Below are positions 1 to 14,300 of a stretch of DNA of 64,000 bases, one piece after another. The translations under genes and the position numbers were made by a program. Position 1 is the stretch's first letter. Each line of letters starts with the position of its first letter. Under the pieces are notes generated by a model. It was given only the letters and a program-made list of their open reading frames with translations, had not been told where the DNA came from and did not search any database. This DNA is from Nymphaea colorata (taxonomy: Eukaryota > Streptophyta > Magnoliopsida > Nymphaeales > Nymphaeaceae). The stretch is taken from NCBI RefSeq assembly GCF_008831285.2, contig NC_045140.1, positions 26,988,131 to 27,052,130 on the forward strand, read 5' to 3'.

Positions 1-387
1 CTAAATCCCATTAAGACGGTGTTACGAACGAGTAAGCAAATTTCCTTCATTGACCAAGGCATAAAATCCTTCCGGAAGCAATCCTTAGAATAACTTGATT
101 TCAGGTACCAATTATTGTAATTGACTTTGTAAAAAAAAAGTCCAAAAAGAAACAAACTTCTGCAGAATAGGCAAATAATGAAGTGGAGATACCTTGATGC
201 ATGATACTTGGACGTAGATATGCCATAAGTAAGGGCAGGCCGGTAGGACACAAATGATCGACTAAACAGCCTACTGTAATGGTACCCATTCTTAATAACC
301 ATATCCAGTACAGCTGATGAAGTGGACACACCTCGTAAGTGAACTGTCCCCAGGAGGTAGGTACACGAATTCACATTCATTCCAAGC
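1..387. other. Downstream flank of the PUKI gene
   Basis: No coding exon is recognised here. The stretch lies just 3' of the PUKI stop codon on the minus strand, so part of it is probably the 3' untranslated region and the rest flank. No poly(A) site could be placed with confidence. Confidence 0.5.
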
Positions 388-1155
388 CTATGAAGTCGCG
401 ACCTCTTTAGCTGCAAGGATTGTGGTCTTCGCATCATCTATAGAGAAAGAGCATCAAGTATCACATCAGTAGCGGATAGCATGGTGCCAAGCAATGGTGT
501 GATCAAACTTGAACCAACACATAAGAGATTACCTGCTGCCAAACATAAGGGAACAATATTGCACATGAACAAAGGGAACAATATTGCACATGAACAAGGA
601 TATACACTTCTATTTCCTACACAATTATTCTCCCATCAATGATGCTGATCCTCACCATGACAGTATTTTTCTTTTTGCTTCATTTTAATCCCAGGAGGCA
701 AGGGTCACGACTTGGTGTCTACAATAGTATCGAAACCTAAACATTCACTAGAAGGAAAAAAAAACACAACCATTAGTTCTATATCTTGCTGCATCCGTTT
801 GTCCCTCTTCAGCATAACTCTATGCATCACGAAATATCTAAACCACAGCACGAACATCCTACATTTCCACGACAGGACCTGCTTCAGCTCAACTTCACTG
901 AAAAGCTAGCTTTTGCCAACCTATTTCCTTCCATGCCAACTTACAGAAAAGAGATTATGAGTTGGCTATAAACTGTGTGCTTTGCACCATAACATCCAAA
1001 CCGTATAGCCACATGTATGGCTTCTGCACCTTCTAATTCAGTGCAGTCAAAATATTGGGATCCTGTCATTTCTTATGGCAACTACAGACATTATGCACAT
1101 GATTTACTTTACCCATTGGACTAGCTACCGTGGGTCTACATATGGAACATGAAAG

Positions 1156-1197
<42 letters not shown>

Positions 1198-4100
1198 GCA
1201 TCTTTTTGTATATATAAGATTTGTCTCAACCAGAGGATTAATTCACAGTGATCTACCTGCAACACTGACCAGGAAGAATTCCTGAGGAACATTCAGGTCT
1301 GTCATCACTGCTGCTTTAGCAGCTGCAATACCAACAGCAGTGCTCTTCAGAATATCCAGACCAGCACATAGAGATGCCAAAACACCACCAACCAAACAAT
1401 CACCAGCACCTGTAAGTCTTACAACTGAAACAGGGAGAGCAGGGAAATGCAACATTTTTGGTGAGGTCCAGTCAATCATTTGTTCAACCTCATATAGACA
1501 TTGACAACTGGAGGACATAATGTTGTACAAGGCACTACCAGTACCAGTACCCCTTTCATGCCTTACATGGCCTATATCATAATGAGGCAAATCCTTAAGA
1601 CAAAGGAATGCACCATTTGATCCAAGAGTCAGAAGAATCACATCAATGCCCTTCTCTAGCAGCACACGGAGAGCTGGTTTCAGATTCTGCAAAAGAGTTT
1701 CAGCTGAATGTCTATACGTTGCACTCTCTCCAGTTTGGAATGAATATGTGGCATATCCAGAGGATACAGCATCTGCCATAGCAAGAAGCTCATCTTCATT
1801 TGGTGAAATGAACTGCACCTATACAGAGATTTTGGCACAAAAAATAGTACAATGGTTACAAGAATTTATATCACAGAAAGATGAAAATGGAAAGAATATA
1901 TAAATGTGAATACTTACATAGTCAATAATAGTTTCAATTCTTTTTGATTTGCTCACCGATACAGGCTCAAACCATACTGGAGTATGGGATGCTTCAGCCA
2001 CTGGAAAATGTAACAAAAAACAACACAAAGATAAAAATGGTACTTAACAGGAAAGGCATTACCTCGATCTGAAAAACAGAACTTCAAATAAATGAGGATT
2101 TCTTTACTAGGCCTTCACTCAGGAAAAACTTTCAAAAGAATAAATTGTATAATGAAGGGGGCAAATGCCCATTATCAACTAGTGAACTACTTTCATAATA
2201 AAGAAACTAAAATATTGGAAAATGCATCCTATTAGCATGTTTCTCTTCGCCAAAGCCACCATCATCGTCCCTATGACATTTTAGATGGTATGCCAAGAGT
2301 ACACAATTACACATATGCATGCATGCATGTACCTGCTTTACAGGTCTCGATGCTCTATATGCTTCATGTGAGTATTCCACAAAGAGATAATGAGGTGTCC
2401 CAAAAGTGAGATTACTTCATTTTTCATCCTGAATTTAGTAGGCTTATTTTTCCCTTATGCTGCATTTCAAAGATTGGAATACAAATTTTTAAAAATTTTA
2501 TGAGCTCCGGAAGGAGGTTTCCCAATGTCACCGAGTTGCTAGATCAATGAGAAAAGTGTAGAACATATTTATAAAATGATGACGGGACCAAATTTGTGAG
2601 AAATAATCAATAACAGAACCAGCCTTTCACTGCATGACAAACTTTATCCTGAAAATTGAAATACAAATTCTTAGTAATGATAGAAAAGCTGGTCAAGTCT
2701 GGATATGTCTGGAAAAAACCAGTATCTGTTGGCATGCTCTCTTTCCAAAAAACAATATCCTTCAAAACCTTGGTCGTTTTTGTTGAACTTATCACGATAA
2801 AGCAAAACAGTCTATGCACCCGAAATTTGACAAGACTTAACCATGAATCCTGTCAATCTTCCTGCAGGAATTCCCATCTTGCCAATTTGATTATCTATGT
2901 TTCAGACTGAAAATAAGTAACAATAAAGTTGATATATTGCACATACATTGACAAGCAGCTTTGAGTGAAAGAGGATTCAAATTTGCATCCACCATGACAA
3001 CAGGTGCAGAACTTATATTCTTTTCGAATCTTGAGATCCATTCTGGCGTCAAAAACAGCTCCTGCATAAGGAATTCATTGTTTGTTGCATATTAGGACAT
3101 CTTAATGACAGCAATTCATGCTTAAATAGGTCATACAAGGGCATCAACAGATGCAACTGCTGCAGCTATTTCCCCTTTAAGGTCAAATATGTTAGATACA
3201 ACAGGAGTTGCAATGCCTTCGCATCTTAGAATGCCTGCATTTTTCAATTGGACAAAGAAAATTTGTCAAATAGAGATGATGAAGTTGCCTCAACCCTCAG
3301 GTTGAATAAGCAGAACACACCAAGGTTCCTCGTAAAAGATGAGAATCCAAGATTCACCTTCTGTAGAAAGGCCAAGGGATTTCCAGTGTTCCAACAACAT
3401 ATCTCCTACAGGACAGAAAATGCCAGTAACTGTTAGCAATCAAAATTACTCATCGTCAATGCAGGATTAGATTTGAACACAGAAAGATCACCTGCCACAT
3501 CAGTTCCAACAATACTAATGATAAAAGGTTTACTTCCAAGTTTTGCCATACATTCAGCAACATTCCTTGCTACTCCACCTTTGACAAAACTAACCTGAAA
3601 AGAAGATATCTGCAGAAATCAGGTGCCATCAAAAATTTGATGGAAAACATAAAAAGGCACTCAATGACTGAACTGTCGAACTAATTGTGAACCAGTCTCA
3701 AAGAACTCTAGTACACTCCTCGCTTACATTAAAAGATAAGTGGACTTTCTGATTGCTAAATTTTTTGTGTTTCTTGAACTTTTTCATGGTTGCAGTGAAT
3801 GCACTGATTAGTTTTTTTTTTTTCTAGTCATCTATGGTCAGAAAGATGTGATTTAACATAGGTTTCTCAAGATGTAGTAGCTTTTACATGTGGGTGTGTC
3901 AGTGTGTCCATGTGTGTGTGAGAGAGAGAAGGGGGAGAGGTCAATCATTGACTTATTCACAGGAAAGCAATTCAATTCTTCATGTTAAGATTTTCCACCA
4001 AAGATTTAAGCAACGATGTCAAGCCAACAGAACACTCTCTCAACAAATGCACAATCATGCTATTTAAGAGAGAAACATGCAGGAAGTAGCCTCTCCATTG

Positions 4101-4475
4101 CATAAAAGGACAAATGGCATTGGAAAAGCGACCTTGCCTGGGGTGGTAGTTCCGGCTCTGGCAGTAGAAGATGGGTTTGCATGAATATCAATAACCATTC
4201 CTCCAATAACCACAGGAGGTGAACCGGAGTTCAGATTTGAGAATTTCTGACGACTTCTACTTAGGAAGAACTGTTTGTAAACCAAAAGATTAAACAAAAA
4301 GAACACTTATGAAATAAGAATAGATCAGTATGAAGCTGTAACATGGACTGTTGAATTTCAACAAAAAGATAGAACTTATAGTAATTCCTAACCATACCTG
4401 ATGAATTGAAGGTTCAACTTTTTGTCCATTAAGCAAGTGCTGGCACAAATGCTGTAGTCGTCTTTCAGCAGACAT
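388..4475 (-). CDS. PUKI: Pseudouridine kinase, peroxisomal (PfkB family)
   Basis: The product phosphorylates pseudouridine to pseudouridine 5'-phosphate, the first step of pseudouridine breakdown. In plants this happens in peroxisomes together with a pseudouridine-5'-phosphate glycosylase. Nine exons, minus strand: 4475-4398, 4270-4133, 3594-3492, 3405-3358, 3234-3137, 3061-2947, 2000-1918, 1818-1257, 437-388. All junctions keep frame and give 424 residues. Visible motifs: PfkB signature 1 (GGVARNVAECMAKLG), an NEDE motif, and signature 2 (LTGAGD, catalytic Asp about residue 361). Residues 6-14 (RLQHLCQHL) fit the PTS2 peroxisomal signal R-L-x5-H-L exactly, which supports both the start codon and the location. 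The last coding exon is only 50 nt and follows an 819-nt intron. The same family contains ribokinases and fructokinases, but the PTS2 and the overall sequence favour PUKI. Confidence 0.93.
547..595. repeat. 26-bp tandem duplication in the last PUKI intron
   Basis: The unit agggaacaatattgcacatg followed by aacaa occurs twice in direct succession with no visible mismatch. It lies in the 819-nt intron before the final short exon and is probably a recent slippage duplication. Confidence 0.85.
1153..1197. repeat. (GATA)n(GA)n microsatellite
   Basis: A GATA run passes into a long GA run. It lies in the last PUKI intron, about 60 bp from the 5' splice site of that intron (minus strand). Confidence 0.9.
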
Positions 4476-7160
4476 CTGTTTCTATTCAGTTGACCAGTAT
4501 TAGACTTTCAGTACATAATGATGGTAGAGCACTTAAAATGCTTTTTTATATACCAGGAAGCAGAAAGCCACCCACATATTTGAAATTGATGTGCAGTGGG
4601 TATGTTGTGAAGAAACGGCACGGAGATATATGAGTAAAGCATGTGAGTCATTTATTTGTGGCATCGCATGATTAGTATGGCGTAGATATTGAGAACTCTG
4701 AAATTTTTTTCTTCTTGGCAAAGCCTCTTTCCTGACTTTAAATATCCATTCAGAAGTCCACCCAACATGCATGGCCACTCCCAAGTTTGGTTCAGCTGAG
4801 CTCTTTCTAACTCCTGAACATAAGCTTGCGAAGCTGAGCCATGAACAGCAGGTATTTATCACATCTCGAGTCACATAAACTTGTTGTACCATGCTTATTT
4901 TGCAAATAGATGAGCTTAATTTTCAATTTCTTTTCTAAACAGGTCGGTTCGAGTCTGAATCGATGAGGAGAGTTCAAGCTTTTGCTACTTATAATCTAGA
5001 AACGATGTATTCAGTTCAATCTCTTCATTGGCTCGAGCTAATCTACGTTCGTCGTAGAAATTAGTCAAGCTTGAACATGTCGTTCACCAGCCCTACACCC
5101 AGGTTTCACCTTGCAACAAGGGACTCCCGTGTAAGCTTCAAACTTGCAAATCCCACCAGGAGGGGCTTGGTTGGAGTGGCATGACCCCCACCCCCGGTCT
5201 TGTGAAACTTAAAAATTACTACCAACTTCGTCACATTAACAGTTTGCCACTATCATATGAGGTGAGTTCATGCATATCTGTTGCTGTAAAATTGTGAGCG
5301 TAAACTACAGATGATAACTATTCTACAACAGGCGCATCAATTTTTATTGAAAAACTAACTTCAAGGATTTACGATGCATGGAGAGGTTATGGCCCAAAAA
5401 CATAATCGAGGGAACATGACCTTTTAAATTTTACTCATCTAAACTGAATTAACACAGAAAAAGAAGACTAACCTCTAATAACACAGCTAGGAGAAAATTT
5501 ATAAAGAGATTATCCTCAATTTTCTCATGGCTTGACTAACTAAGTTTTCCCCTCACCGCGCGATTGTCTCCATAGTATTACTGACAATTTAATATGCATA
5601 CTTTTCCCGACCTAAAATCAGAAATCAACCCGAAGAATAACAAATGGGTGTGTGCATGATGCTTTTGCGGGGTTGTGTGCATGTCACAGAGAGAGAAAGG
5701 CGGGCATTACCGTCGAGCTCCCGCGGTTCTTTCAGCCAAAGCTGAATGTCCAACCGGAATATGTGAGAAACGAGAAAAATGGCAACCCTCTTACCGTCCA
5801 CGCGGAATAATGTTTCCCGGAGAAGACAAAAAATAAAACAAAAACAAAACGACAAGGCGGTGATTTCGTTGGATCCTTGCTAAATCCGGATCCGCTTAAA
5901 TGGTATCTTGCCTAACCTTCCTATGTGTCTCTCTTTAGTTCGCACTCAGTCGCCTCAGCAAAATTATTTGATTCAAACCGGCGGCAATTCGCAAGCCCAT
6001 CTGCCTCATACAACCTTCCTATTATCTTTGAATAATTTTCTTGTCACTAAAATATGTTTCACATGTTGTTTAAATGATTGTATTTGAAGTTCTTTGCCAA
6101 TAATCCGTCACCAGATTTTTACTGCCCGAAATTTTAAATGGAACCGAGGAGTTCGTTCTTGCTTTGTCCACTGCCGTCATTTTGGTATCACTTGGTCCGT
6201 TTGGCGATAGTCATGCATTGTTATTATTATGTCTTGAAGGAAATTTATATTTATAAAATTTTATTATCTAAAATTTTAATGAAATTGAGGAGTTCATTCT
6301 TGCTTCGACCACGATCGTCATTTTGGCATCGGTTGATCCGCTTAGCAATAGCAATACAAATAAGCAGATTTATAAATGCGGTATCACTCTATTCTATTCT
6401 ATAGACTTACTCATGCCATTTTCAAAAAGTTCCTCGTTATATTAAAAAAAAAAGGAAAAACGAATATAAGCCTCGCTATGGCCCGATTCTTCCTGTATCA
6501 CCCAGAAAACCGATGCATCTAGATTGGCAACAATGATTCCACCACGTAGCGGTCTCGCCTCCGGTAAATATGAACGGCGCATTTCATATTTGGACAGCAT
6601 GAAATGTTCCATGACATATCTGGCATATGATATTCTTCGCAGAAACAATAAGGACTTCATCCGGGCCGGTTGGGAGCTTTTGGCAACAGGAACACTGGTT
6701 TTATGAATTTGTCTTAAATATTGAAACAGATTCATATAGAACAATAGAAAAAAAAAGTTCATATGAATCCAACGTTGATATGAATCCATTCTTTGGGACA
6801 AATACAAACACCACACTTGGTATCTCCTTTTTCTCTCAAAGGTTTGTTTCGCTAATAATTCCTACCATCGACGCGCGCTCAAGTTTTCTGTTCTCGGGAA
6901 CGACGACCACGATGGGCACGGGCGCCTCCGTCGGATGGGTCAGTACGGAAACATTGAAAGACTTAGTGGCAAGATAGGCTTGTGATGAAAACCAAATATA
7001 TTAAAAAGGTAAATCAGATCAATTTTTTAACAATGCAACGAAAGAAAGTGCTCGAAAGAAAGAGTGGCAAAAGTTGCTTAGATATTACATTTTGACTCGC
7101 ACTAATTCGGTAAAAGTTCACGCCTCCGATCTTCAGAGAACAAAAAAAAAGGCCAGCTTC
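4476..7160. other. Intergenic region between PUKI and U2AF65A
   Basis: It holds the PUKI promoter and 5' leader, followed by the 3' flank of the U2AF large-subunit gene; both genes point left. Short open frames exist but none resembles a known protein. Around 4940-5070 there is degenerate sequence rich in CTCGA and TTCGAG words, like that at 16.2 and 17.5 kb. A diverged duplication lies at 6128-6355. Confidence 0.6.
6128..6355. repeat. Diverged direct duplication, unit about 86 bp
   Basis: Copies at about 6128-6213 and 6270-6355 share the core GAGGAGTTC.TTCTTGCTT, then a CGTCATTTTGG core and a related tail, with scattered substitutions. About 56 bp separate them. No terminal repeats were seen, so the origin is unclear. 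Confidence 0.75.
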
Positions 7161-8764
7161 CTACCCATCGTATTCCCCGATGGAGAACTTGTTCTCCGGG
7201 TAGAACACTGCAACTACTACGTTACCGCCAAATTTCCTCCCATTCAAGCTTGCTCGAGCTCGAGAAGCAGCATCTGTATCCGCATACTCCAAGAACACCT
7301 GAAAATTTTATCAGAAAAGACAGCAGTGTGATCAGTTGCTGACAAACGAAACTCCTCTCTTTATAAGAACCAAAAAGAGAACACGAAGTGAATCCGGCAT
7401 GTCATATCATTATGCCCTTAAGAAAAAGCACTAATGTCTTACCTTTCCCACCCCTGGCCCTTGCTCTCCACCCGGCCCAGGCCGCGGGATCACAACATTT
7501 ACCAAGTTCCCTGCCAAGACAAAAAGTATAAACATAGTTGCAACCAACTCCTAGGATACAATAAACGTGTAAAGAAATTCCAAAGATGGTCATGCTGTTG
7601 CACGGATCTTATTCAAACAAGTTCACCAAACAATGAAGGCCACCTAGTGTAAAAAAATAAATTTAGTACTGAGAAATTAAAATGTTGGGAATACCATATT
7701 TCCCTCCTTCCCCTCTCATATCCTCCAATATGTCTTCATATTCCTCGTCGTCCTTCAACTCATCCACAGTTAAAACTTGCGTCAAGCATATCACCTTAGT
7801 AGGAAGAGCACCTCCTTGAAATACAAGCCTCTGAAAAAAAAAAAAAAAGTATATACTCAATTAATTAATTTTGAAAAAAATACAGCCTATGCAAAAGTAT
7901 TTCCTACTATCTATCTTATAGAAACAAAAGACTCTTCAGCAGTTCTTTCTTGTTCACTTGTATCTTTCTGTAGATTTTTTAGAGTGATCAAGGACTAGGA
8001 CTCAAGAGACCCTCCGCTGGAAAACAGGGAGACAGATGTGCGCATATGTGCCGCTCGTGCACGTTTTTATGTGTGTGTCGGTACATTTATATATATATAT
8101 ATATAGACATGCTTGCCTGCCCTACCTGCAACGCGACTTGCTGTTGTGCCTGTAACAACACACTCTCTTGCTCAGGCCTAGGTTGAGTGGTTCCCTGATT
8201 TGCACGCCTAACCGTGAGAGTTTTATCTCCCATCTTAATGCCGTTAAGAGCAGCACATGCTATATCAGTAACATTTAGATCCTGATATACACAGAAAGCA
8301 TAGCCTTTTGAATTTCCAGTTTCACGATCCTTGACAAGGTCAAACCCACGGAGAGGCCCAAAAGACTCAAGCAACTCCCTTATTTGTGCTTCTGTAAAGT
8401 AATAGGGAAGCCCACCAACAAAAATTCGATCAGGGCCCTCTAGCCCACCAGCAGAACCAGGTGTCAGCCCAACAGCAGCCAAATTTAAATTTGGATTAGG
8501 TTGGCTTGGACCAAGTGCTGCAGCCAAAGAAGGATTATAATCACTTGGCCTCCTTACTTTGACAGGTGCTCCCTGCAGAACAATACAAAGGTATCATAGA
8601 TCAGCAACCAGTTACTTGTGGCACCAAAAAGGACAGAAATTGAAAAAGAAAAACAAAGAATGTCATGAAATAATCAAGAAATTGGAAAAATAAGAAAAAA
8701 GTTGAACCTAGCACATGCAAGCTTACGTGCAAACCAAACATAGAAGATATGAAACAAATAGTGG

Positions 8765-8800
<36 letters not shown>

Positions 8801-11291
8801 GACAATTCAATCCTGCCAGACGGCAGATCGTTAAAATTTAAAGATTTGTTGGTAAAAAACAGTGACAACAATTTATTGGTGCAGCAAATTGTTTAAGGTC
8901 ACTTGAAAACAACAAGCAAAAAGTTCTGGCCAGATGGGTAACACAATGATTATAAAGGCCAAATTGGTACACGTTTAGGGGTGATGTCTCATTAAGAGAT
9001 TGCATTTTTGTTTTGGGGTTTATGCTGGCCAATTTACTGCCTTTTGAGATTAAACTTTTAAAGTGACGGATGAATTTCCAGATACCCCACTTGGCAGGGG
9101 GTGAATTACAATGCCTTGGTAGCCTTAATCATCACCAGTGTTAATGGGCGCACTGAAAATCCCCTAGAATCCAATGACTAAAAGCTCCCTTTAGGAAAAT
9201 CTGAACCCAATAAAATCTTACTTTATAAAGAGAGATTTATTCCCATGTCTCATTTTTGGACAGGTTTAAAGATCATTAGGATTCTGGTGCAACATAATAA
9301 ATATCATATCTCTAAGTAAAATGCTTTGCATCCTCTATATTAACATTTCCAGTTAATCTTAATAAAAGGTAAGAATTTACAAAGTACAACTATTTATTCA
9401 AAGCATAATTGTTAAACCAAACTGCAGAAATTGTGCTCAAAAGAGAAAATGTCATACCTCAAAAATTATGCCATCTAATGCCATAGCATTACTGGCTTCC
9501 TCAACAGATCTCATTTCCACAAAGGCAAATTTCTTTTCATGGTTTATGTACACATTGACAACTGCATCACCTGAAATGTCCAAGATTATGCAAGTCAATG
9601 CCTTCTCGAGAAGTATCAGAAAAAACAATTAATCATAGATGAATAAAGAGATGAATAAAATGGGCACTCATTGAAATACCTGGTCCAGCAGTATTCCCTC
9701 CAATAGCAGCCATAACTTGGCTAAAAAAGGTAGCTACAGACTGAAAAAAGCAAAAAAAATGAAAAGCATCAGCCAACCCATAAAAGAATTCAAGAACAAG
9801 GCCAATAAGAAAAGAAATTAGAAGGCCATGTCTACTTGTCTATTCTTGCAAACAAAATATTATGCAACCCACTGCCATTGAGCAGTACCCACCAGATAAT
9901 ATCTGCCAATTCCTTATATTTAAAATGCTGACACTATACATGAAGCATCAAGCACTTGATTCCAATGGTATTCAGACAAAATTTTGAAGTACAAAACAAT
10001 TGTCCAAGTCAGACGAGGAAGCTTGCTATTGGTTCTGGACATTTCTGGATAGCGAATGCTAGACTTCTAGACTGTCCAGGCAACAAAAAGGATAGCTGAT
10101 ATTGGGATACATTTCACTGAGTGCACTTTGAATATACTAAATTGAAGCCTCAGAAGAAAAAACGAAATTTACTAGATCAGATACATTGCCTTATGACAAG
10201 TTGAAACTCCATATGGAACACCTTATGCACACCAGCAAATGGACCCCATGTGAAGCACCAACAAACACCCATTTACCATAAGAAATTATGCTCTGTCTCT
10301 CATGTTTTATCCTGCTATTTTGAAAGAAAAATCTTATAGTTCGACCCTCCCCCAAAGGCAGCAAAATTTCTTAAAGTACTACCTCTAGAAGCCAACAAGA
10401 AAAATTATGCAACAAAAATTTTCTTTATCAGGAGTTGAAGCTTCCATGGTTTATGAAATAGACATTGAAATTTAAAATGCAGCCCCTGAGAGCCTCATAA
10501 TTTTCGCAATAGTTTGCCTTGACCTACAGAAAACCTTCACAAAGGGAGTTGCCTCATAATTTTGGGAACAGCTTGACTTAAACTACAAAAACTATGCACA
10601 GAAGGGAGATGTAAGTCTTCCTTTGTGGCAGGAACAACCTTCCTACAAGAATTCCAAAAATAGTTGTTGATATGAGTGCTTTCCACTAGGTGCGTCTGTA
10701 TGAATGACACTCCCATTCAAGCATCAAAGAAAGATGATTTGAGCCATCGGAGTGATGCTACCTATACCAACACTCAAGAGAGATGCCAATTAGTCCAATA
10801 GTTCATTCCTGAAGAAATTAATCACTTAAATGAGATACTCAAAGTGAAAACTAGATCAGCAAGGGAAAACAAATACCACGTAATATCTAACCTACTAATA
10901 CCTCAACAAAGTAACTTCCGAACCACCATAACCTAAAGCAATATGGTCAAAAGTCTTATTAATGTCCTGAGGCTTTTACGTGTGAGGTTTTTCATGAGTA
11001 CCAACGAAAAAATCTGCTTCTCTCAGAAGAATCTAGTGTGCATGTGTGTGTGTGATATATATATGAAATAAAAAATTTACAACATTATAAATTGTCTACT
11101 AATTTTCTTAGATAACGCTGATAAAATTTAGTTATTAAAATATTAAAAAAAGCAAAAGAAAAAATAAAAATATATACAAACTTCTTTACAAAAAGAATCT
11201 CATACTATGTCGCATGGGTGTGGGGTGCGGATGCAGATGTAGGATGCGGCAAGTTCCAAAAAAAAAAAAGTTGGGTGCGAATACGGCGAAG

Positions 11292-11322
<31 letters not shown>

Positions 11323-14300
11323 ATCTGTCATATAAGTGATTTTATTTTTCCATATTTTTTAATTTGTTTATCAAGGTTACCTTAATCTCATGCAAAAATC
11401 AAAGTTCTATTAAATAAAATAATAAAAGAATAAGAGGCCTGATCCCTCTCCTTAAAAGAGGATAATCATTAGTCAACAGTCTCATTGGTCCTTTAAAATA
11501 GATGACCAGGCTTGTGTAACCTTCATTAAAGAATTTAAAATATAGACTGACACAACTTGACGTCCTTTGAAAAGCATTTCAAGTTTTTTATCCTTTGAGA
11601 AGGACTCTCTCCCTTAAGAGAGAGAGAGAGAGAGAGAGGGAAAAGAGAAAGTGAGAGAAATAAGAGGGATAAAGGGCCAAGGAGAGAGAGAAGAGGGAAA
11701 ATACGGGAGGAGAGAAAAAAGAAAGGAACAAGAGCAGAAAAGAGGACGTGCAGTCAGCAGCACCCAACTCGGCCCATGTCAAGAGCACTCGCACCCGTGC
11801 CGAGTGGGGTACATCACCATTTTTGAGGCACTGTGAGACATAGAACTCATGACATTGTCAATTTGGCAATGTTTCAAAATTATCACGTTAAGCCTCTGCA
11901 TTTTTAGCTTCTCTTTGTCATTTTATCGCAACATTGTGAAAATGCCGCTGACATTCGACAACAATAGGTCAAACCACCTTTCTCGCTACAGCTGAGTTAC
12001 TAGGTTGGACACCTAAGAACAACATAAAAATTCTTCTTTTTTTGGGTCTATGTGTCGGTTGATTCCTTTCCTTTTATTTTTTTTTTTCTTTTTCCTTTTT
12101 TCCCAATGTAAAGTAGGATCCATTAGTTGCACCTGGGGTCAATCTAGGCCCTGACCATCTGTTTTCAAGAAGGAGGGAGCAATCAACACTTCCGGACTGT
12201 CTAGAACTAGAGAGAAACATTCATGATGCAAGTGAGATAAATTAGCTAAATTTAAGGTGAAAGCTCATGCAGGCAGGAAACAATGGTATGAACACTACAG
12301 CAAAATGAAATTAATGGAAGAAAATGAAACAGGACATGTACGGTGCCTACATAGGAGGATATCATTATTCAGCATACAATTATGATTTTCTACAAAAAAA
12401 AAATGAAATGTAAGTAATGAAATCGTTATCCGTGGACAATGGTACACAGGCAATTTACAAATTCTTAAAGAACACCATTATACACCAGCATTGAAATCAT
12501 CTTTCTGCGAATATTTGCTATACCATTCACTACTTTTCGCAAACAAAGTAGCCCTCATGTCTATGGGGATTGTTATGTACCCAAGGAAGTCCATAGATTG
12601 TGAGGCAAACAGCCAATTACAAGTGAAGCCAAATTAATTAAAGAGAAGGGGTTCCTATAAAACAAAGAAATGTGTGGATCAGCTGCGACTGCCAGCCTTG
12701 CCATAACTTACATAAACCAGCAATCTTAAGGCATTAAGAAGATCGATTTGATAAGCACTTAATTGATAAACAACACAAGGAAAGGAATCGGTTGAGGTAA
12801 TCCCCATCAATGACAAAAGCAAGAAGAATGAAAAGATAAAACATATAACCTGCTCATTGGCTGTAGGAGAAAGCCCTCCAACGTACACCCGTCTAGCATG
12901 TCGAGTAGCCTGACAAGATCAAAAGTGTTACCCTTGTAAACCTTGTTACCACAAATTAAAGGGGGAAAAGGTTAAATGAACAAGTACAACACACCTGCTG
13001 TGTCATTGCTTGGACTGGCATTATTGGGAGGGCTCCAAACTGGAAAAAGCAAGCAGGGAAAAGATGATATAGTACTAACCTAACACAATTGAGAACACCT
13101 TCATGCTTCAGGTGGATAAAAAGAAGGTACCTGTCCAGTTCCCACAGGGAACATGTTCGGAAACATCCCTGGGACAGGTTGCGTCGCTCCAGCTACTTGC
13201 CCTGGATGTTAATGAGAAATCACAATTTACAATCAAAAAGCGGAAGTATTAATCTTATATGAAAAGCAGCCGAGCAATACTCAGTGAGTCACCTTCATAT
13301 GTGCTCATACGAGATACGTCCTAGCTGATATGCCTTTCATAAGAAAACGTATACAAAACAAAAGAAATACATTATTTTTAAGTACTGAAAGAAATATTCG
13401 TAAAACTACCAAAAACAGCAATGGTTGCTGGTTGAAGACGAACAAGATCCATCAAACCGGTGCAGTGAACCTCCTTGAACATTAAGGCTACAGTAGTCGG
13501 CTCACACCCATTGGCACCACAGTGGGACAAGTAACCCAATATTGCCTTCTCACAACAACATACAGACACAAACAAACAAACAACCACCAAAAACAAGAAA
13601 ACAACCAAAAGGGCTCTCAGTTTCTGAATAAATTCACCAAGAAAAATTACAAGAAAAAAACATATACCTAATATAGAAATACATTATGAGTTTATGCTCC
13701 TATCATGTAACAAACATAATGCGTAAAGAAAAAAATATAGCATGTCTACAGGACAGCATGCAGAACTGACATGAAGTTACTAGCTAAACAAAAGGAATAA
13801 TCAAGTTACTGCTAAATGAACTTATAAAGAAAAATACAGACCTGGCATGGCTGCTCCAGGAATTATTGTTGCTGCTGGAGGACCCATATCAAACCCACTA
13901 ATGCGTTTGCTGCAGGCATAAATAAGAATACAGAATGAAGGTCCACATTATAAGAAAAATTAACAGAAATTGCAAAGCAAGAGTATGCAATACTTTACTT
14001 GTCAAACATTAGCAAAACATTCGCCTATCCTTACCTCTTTGAACGTGAACGAGATCTGGACCTTGATCTATGCTCAGATTTACTCCTAGAAGGAGACTTA
14101 GACCTATGCCTGTGTCTTCCTTCTTTTTCACGATCATAATCCCTATGCCTGCAGTTAACAATCACAAACAAATACTTAGAAACCTAAAATGGAAAACATG
14201 GAGAGAAACGAAGGTCCGTTCAGTATTTTTCCTAGCACTTCCACTTCCCAATTTTCAACGTTAGTCACTCTCTACAGCTCATAACTTACTTATTTCAGTT

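Larger units (their letters stand above)
9741..12849 (-). other. Large intron (3.1 kb) splitting RRM1 of U2AF65A
   Basis: The intron runs from the GT donor after the exon ending in TANEQ (12850) to the AG acceptor before SVATFF (9740). It separates RNP2 of RRM1 from the rest of the domain. I found no coding exon, RNA gene or complete transposon inside. It contains a compound (CA)n(TA)n run at 11291-11322, a GA run at 11617-11639 in purine-rich DNA, and otherwise AT-rich unique-looking sequence. Confidence 0.85.
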
